Shown: positions 5,243-6,471 of the stretch, in pieces | How the letters are laid out: each line of letters begins with the position of its first letter | How positions within the stretch are numbered: position 1 is the first letter of the stretch | The notes under the pieces: generated by a model | Told to the model about the DNA's origin: nothing | The model's database searches: none | What the model saw: the letters and a program-made list of their open reading frames with translations, nothing else | Origin: Burkholderiales bacterium | Lineage (GTDB): Bacteria > Pseudomonadota > Gammaproteobacteria > Burkholderiales > Chitinimonadaceae | Assembly: GCA_019234745.1 (NCBI GenBank) | Contig: JAFAKZ010000589.1 | Coordinates: forward strand, 1 to 6,471 | Reading direction: 5' to 3' | Length of the DNA stretch: 6,471 nucleotides | Position numbers and translations under genes: made by a program

Positions 5243-5548
5243 GTGAGTCGCTATGCAGCAAAACCGTTCCTGCGCTTGATTGAGTGCTACGTGCTGGATC
5301 GAATCGATCAGCTGGATGGCAAGCAGCGCACAACTTTGGAAGGGATGGAATCAAAGCTAAGGGCGACCTACGACACGCAAGGCTCTTGGCAAGAGATCGT
5401 TGCAGCACAGATGGAGTTTACGGACTCATTTGACTCGCAGGTCCGTGCAGTTTGGCGGGGCTACTTAGACCACGCCCGCGCAGCGAACACCGCTCTCGAT
5501 CCTAATGAGTTCGTGATGTCGTTTGTTGACCAGAACTTTAGCGCATAG
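5243..5548 (+). CDS. 101-residue cargo protein of the cassette, function unknown
   Basis: Predicted soluble, mostly helical protein starting MSRYAAKPFLRLIECYVLD and ending NEFVMSFVDQNFSA. No signal peptide, membrane segment or catalytic motif is visible. The motif order (AKPFLRL-ECYVL, a central GSWQEIV, a Trp near 71, and a terminal FVDQNF) resembles short conserved hypothetical proteins I recall from other gammaproteobacteria and betaproteobacteria, but I cannot name the family; small acidic helical proteins in such settings are sometimes immunity or antitoxin proteins, which is speculation here. The GTG at 5243 is preferred because GGAG (5231-5234) lies 8 nt upstream; an ATG at 5210 lies inside the repeat without a good site. 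By hand count about 63 of 101 codons end in G or C, less than in fumC or the hydrolase gene, hinting at separate origin. Confidence 0.7.
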   Translation: MSRYAAKPFLRLIECYVLDRIDQLDGKQRTTLEGMESKLRATYDTQGSWQEIVAAQMEFTDSFDSQVRAVWRGYLDHARAANTALDPNEFVMSFVDQNFSA

Positions 5549-5563
5549 ATTGCCGCCAGGGCT

Positions 5564-5600
5564 TCGCGGTAAACAGTTGGGCATCGCTGCGCCAACCTAC
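5564..5600 (-). repeat. Right terminal inverted repeat of the cassette
   Basis: On the minus strand it reads GTAGGTTGG, CGCAGCGATGCCCAAC, TGTTTACCGCGA. It matches the left end apart from a missing 7-nt TGCTGAG, one A/G change and one extra T. It ends 13 bp past the tsaD stop codon, so the hairpin may also act as the 3' end of tsaD mRNA; no T-tract follows, so it is not a canonical terminator. Confidence 0.8.
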
Positions 5601-5613
5601 GGTCTAGTGATGC

Positions 5614-6471
5614 TCAGGCCGCATCCAACGTAGACAAATCCCACCGCGGCCGCACGGCAAACGACCCCGCCTCATGCGAATGCCGCAAACGCTGCGCACC
5701 GGCAAACGCAATCATCGCGCCATTGTCCGTACACAAATCCAGCGGCGGGTAGAACACCTTGAAGCGGCGCTTGGCTGCCATCGCATCCAGCCCCGCGCGC
5801 AGCTGGCGGTTGGCGCCAACGCCGCCCGCCACCACGAGCTGCTTGAGCCCCGTCTGCTTGAGCGCACCCCAACACTTGGCCGTGAGCACTTCTACTATCG
5901 CCGCCTGAAACGCTGCGCAGATGTCGGCGCGTGTAGCATCGTCGATCTCGCCCTGCTTTCTGGCCAGCGTCAGTACGGCCGTCTTGAGGCCGGCAAAGCT
6001 GAAATCCAGGTCGCCCGAATGCAGCATCGGGCGAGGTAGGGTGAAGCGGTTTACGTCGCCCGTATCGGCCAGTTTGGATAGCGCCGGGCCCCCGGGGTAG
6101 CCCAGGCCAAGCAGCTTGGCCGTCTTATCGAAGGCTTCACCCGCTGCGTCGTCCAGCGTGTCGCCTAGCAGCGTGTACTGGCCCACGCCATGCACGGCCA
6201 TCAGTTGCGTATGGCCGCCCGAGACAAGCAGGGCGACGAAGGGGAAGGCAGGAGCTGGGTCGGCCAGCAGGGGCGACAACAGATGTCCTTCCAGATGGTG
6301 GACGCCGATCACCGGCTTGCCCAGCGCTACACCCAGTCCGTTGGCGACGGCAGCAGCCGTCAGCAGGGCGCCGGCCAGGCCCGGGCCTTGCGTGTAGGCG
6401 ATGGCGTCGAGGTCCTGCAGGGTCTTGCCCGCATCCGCCAGGCAGGCGCGCGTCAGCGGCACCACGCGGCG
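5614..6471 (-). CDS. tsaD: tRNA N6-threonylcarbamoyladenosine transferase TsaD (C-terminal part, runs off the right edge)
   Basis: The 285 visible residues are the C-terminal part of TsaD (YgjD/Gcp), which with TsaB and TsaE transfers the threonylcarbamoyl group from threonylcarbamoyl-AMP to A37 of ANN-decoding tRNAs in the cytoplasm. Visible motifs (numbered from the first visible codon): AYTQGPGLAGALL (25-37), metal-binding HHLEGH (58-63, His59 and His63 matching E. coli His111 and His115), LLVSGGHTQL (81-90), DDAAGEAFDKTAKLLGL (107-123), DFSFAGLKTA (156-165), GGVGANRQLR (216-225) and the metal/nucleotide Asp249 in CTDNGAMIA. The closing VRPRW motif is intact. By comparison with the E. coli enzyme about 52 N-terminal residues lie beyond the window. 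The frame is open to the edge (RRVVPLTRA), so the GTG codons near 6463 are internal, not the start. It converges on the cassette at 5187-5600. Confidence 0.96.
   Translation of the reverse strand, partial: RRVVPLTRACLADAGKTLQDLDAIAYTQGPGLAGALLTAAAVANGLGVALGKPVIGVHHLEGHLLSPLLADPAPAFPFVALLVSGGHTQLMAVHGVGQYTLLGDTLDDAAGEAFDKTAKLLGLGYPGGPALSKLADTGDVNRFTLPRPMLHSGDLDFSFAGLKTAVLTLARKQGEIDDATRADICAAFQAAIVEVLTAKCWGALKQTGLKQLVVAGGVGANRQLRAGLDAMAAKRRFKVFYPPLDLCTDNGAMIAFAGAQRLRHSHEAGSFAVRPRWDLSTLDAA

Larger units (their letters stand above)
5187..5600. mobile_element. 414-bp inverted-repeat-bounded cassette (REPIN-like, with a cargo gene)
   Basis: The two ends are inverted copies of one sequence: left 5187-5229 (43 bp) and right 5564-5600 (37 bp). 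Both begin at the outer edge with GTAGGTTGG, share CGCAGC(A/G)ATGCCCAAC, and finish inwards with GTTTACCGCGA. Each end can form a hairpin closed by GTTGG/CCAAC, with GTAG at its outer foot. GTAG-footed hairpins in inverted pairs are the layout of REP doublets (REPINs) moved by RAYT transposases. Here a 101-codon gene fills the space between them. The element lies between the 3' ends of two convergent genes. No transposase is encoded and I see no target-site duplication. Confidence 0.65.

Noticed and set aside
1..6471. CRISPR array, tRNA, rRNA, phage or insertion-sequence transposase genes
   Set aside because: No regularly spaced repeats, tRNA cloverleaf, rRNA signature or transposase motif was seen on either strand.

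Overview
The window reads as chromosomal DNA of a GC-rich proteobacterium, most likely a betaproteobacterium of the chitin-degrading Neisseriales/Chitinibacter-Chitinimonas type. That placement is inferred from gene content (secreted GH18 chitinase, class II fumarase, FAHD1-type hydrolase, TsaD, Asr-like acid-shock proteins) and strong third-position G/C bias. It is not a proven identification.

Layout, left to right. (1) 1-471, minus strand: two tandem paralogous genes for small exported Ala/Lys/His-rich proteins resembling acid-shock protein Asr; the leftmost is cut by the window edge. (2) 619-1987, minus: a single-domain family 18 chitinase with a clear Rho-independent terminator. (3) 1988-2189: a divergent control region between the chitinase gene and fumC. 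It holds a strong -10 box, a 14-bp perfect palindrome over the predicted chitinase transcription start, and 11-bp-spaced TGGTAT direct repeats. (4) 2190-3578, plus: fumC, complete. (5) 3579-4276: about 700 bp without a convincing gene but rich in hairpins. It has a minus-facing terminator at its left and a plus-facing terminator at its right, suggesting one or two small RNAs or a decayed gene. (6) 4277-5190, plus: a FAHD1/YcgM-like acylpyruvate hydrolase followed 2 nt later by a small two-helix membrane protein. (7) 5187-5600: a 414-bp element with 37-43 bp inverted terminal repeats, each starting GTAGGTTGG at its outer edge, carrying one 101-aa gene. (8) 5614-6471, minus: the C-terminal 285 residues of TsaD, running off the right edge.

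Most genes are ordinary housekeeping or catabolic genes: fumarase in the TCA cycle, TsaD in t6A tRNA modification, FAHD1-like hydrolase in acylpyruvate/oxaloacetate metabolism, chitinase in polymer use. The most unusual item is the 414-bp element between the convergent 3' ends of the membrane-protein gene and tsaD. Its outward GTAG-led repeats in inverted arrangement resemble a REPIN (paired REP sequences mobilised in trans by RAYT transposases), but here the spacer is a gene with its own ribosome binding site and less biased codon use. The left repeat even supplies the stop codon of the upstream gene. The second most interesting items are the chitinase operator architecture and the hairpin-rich intergenic region.
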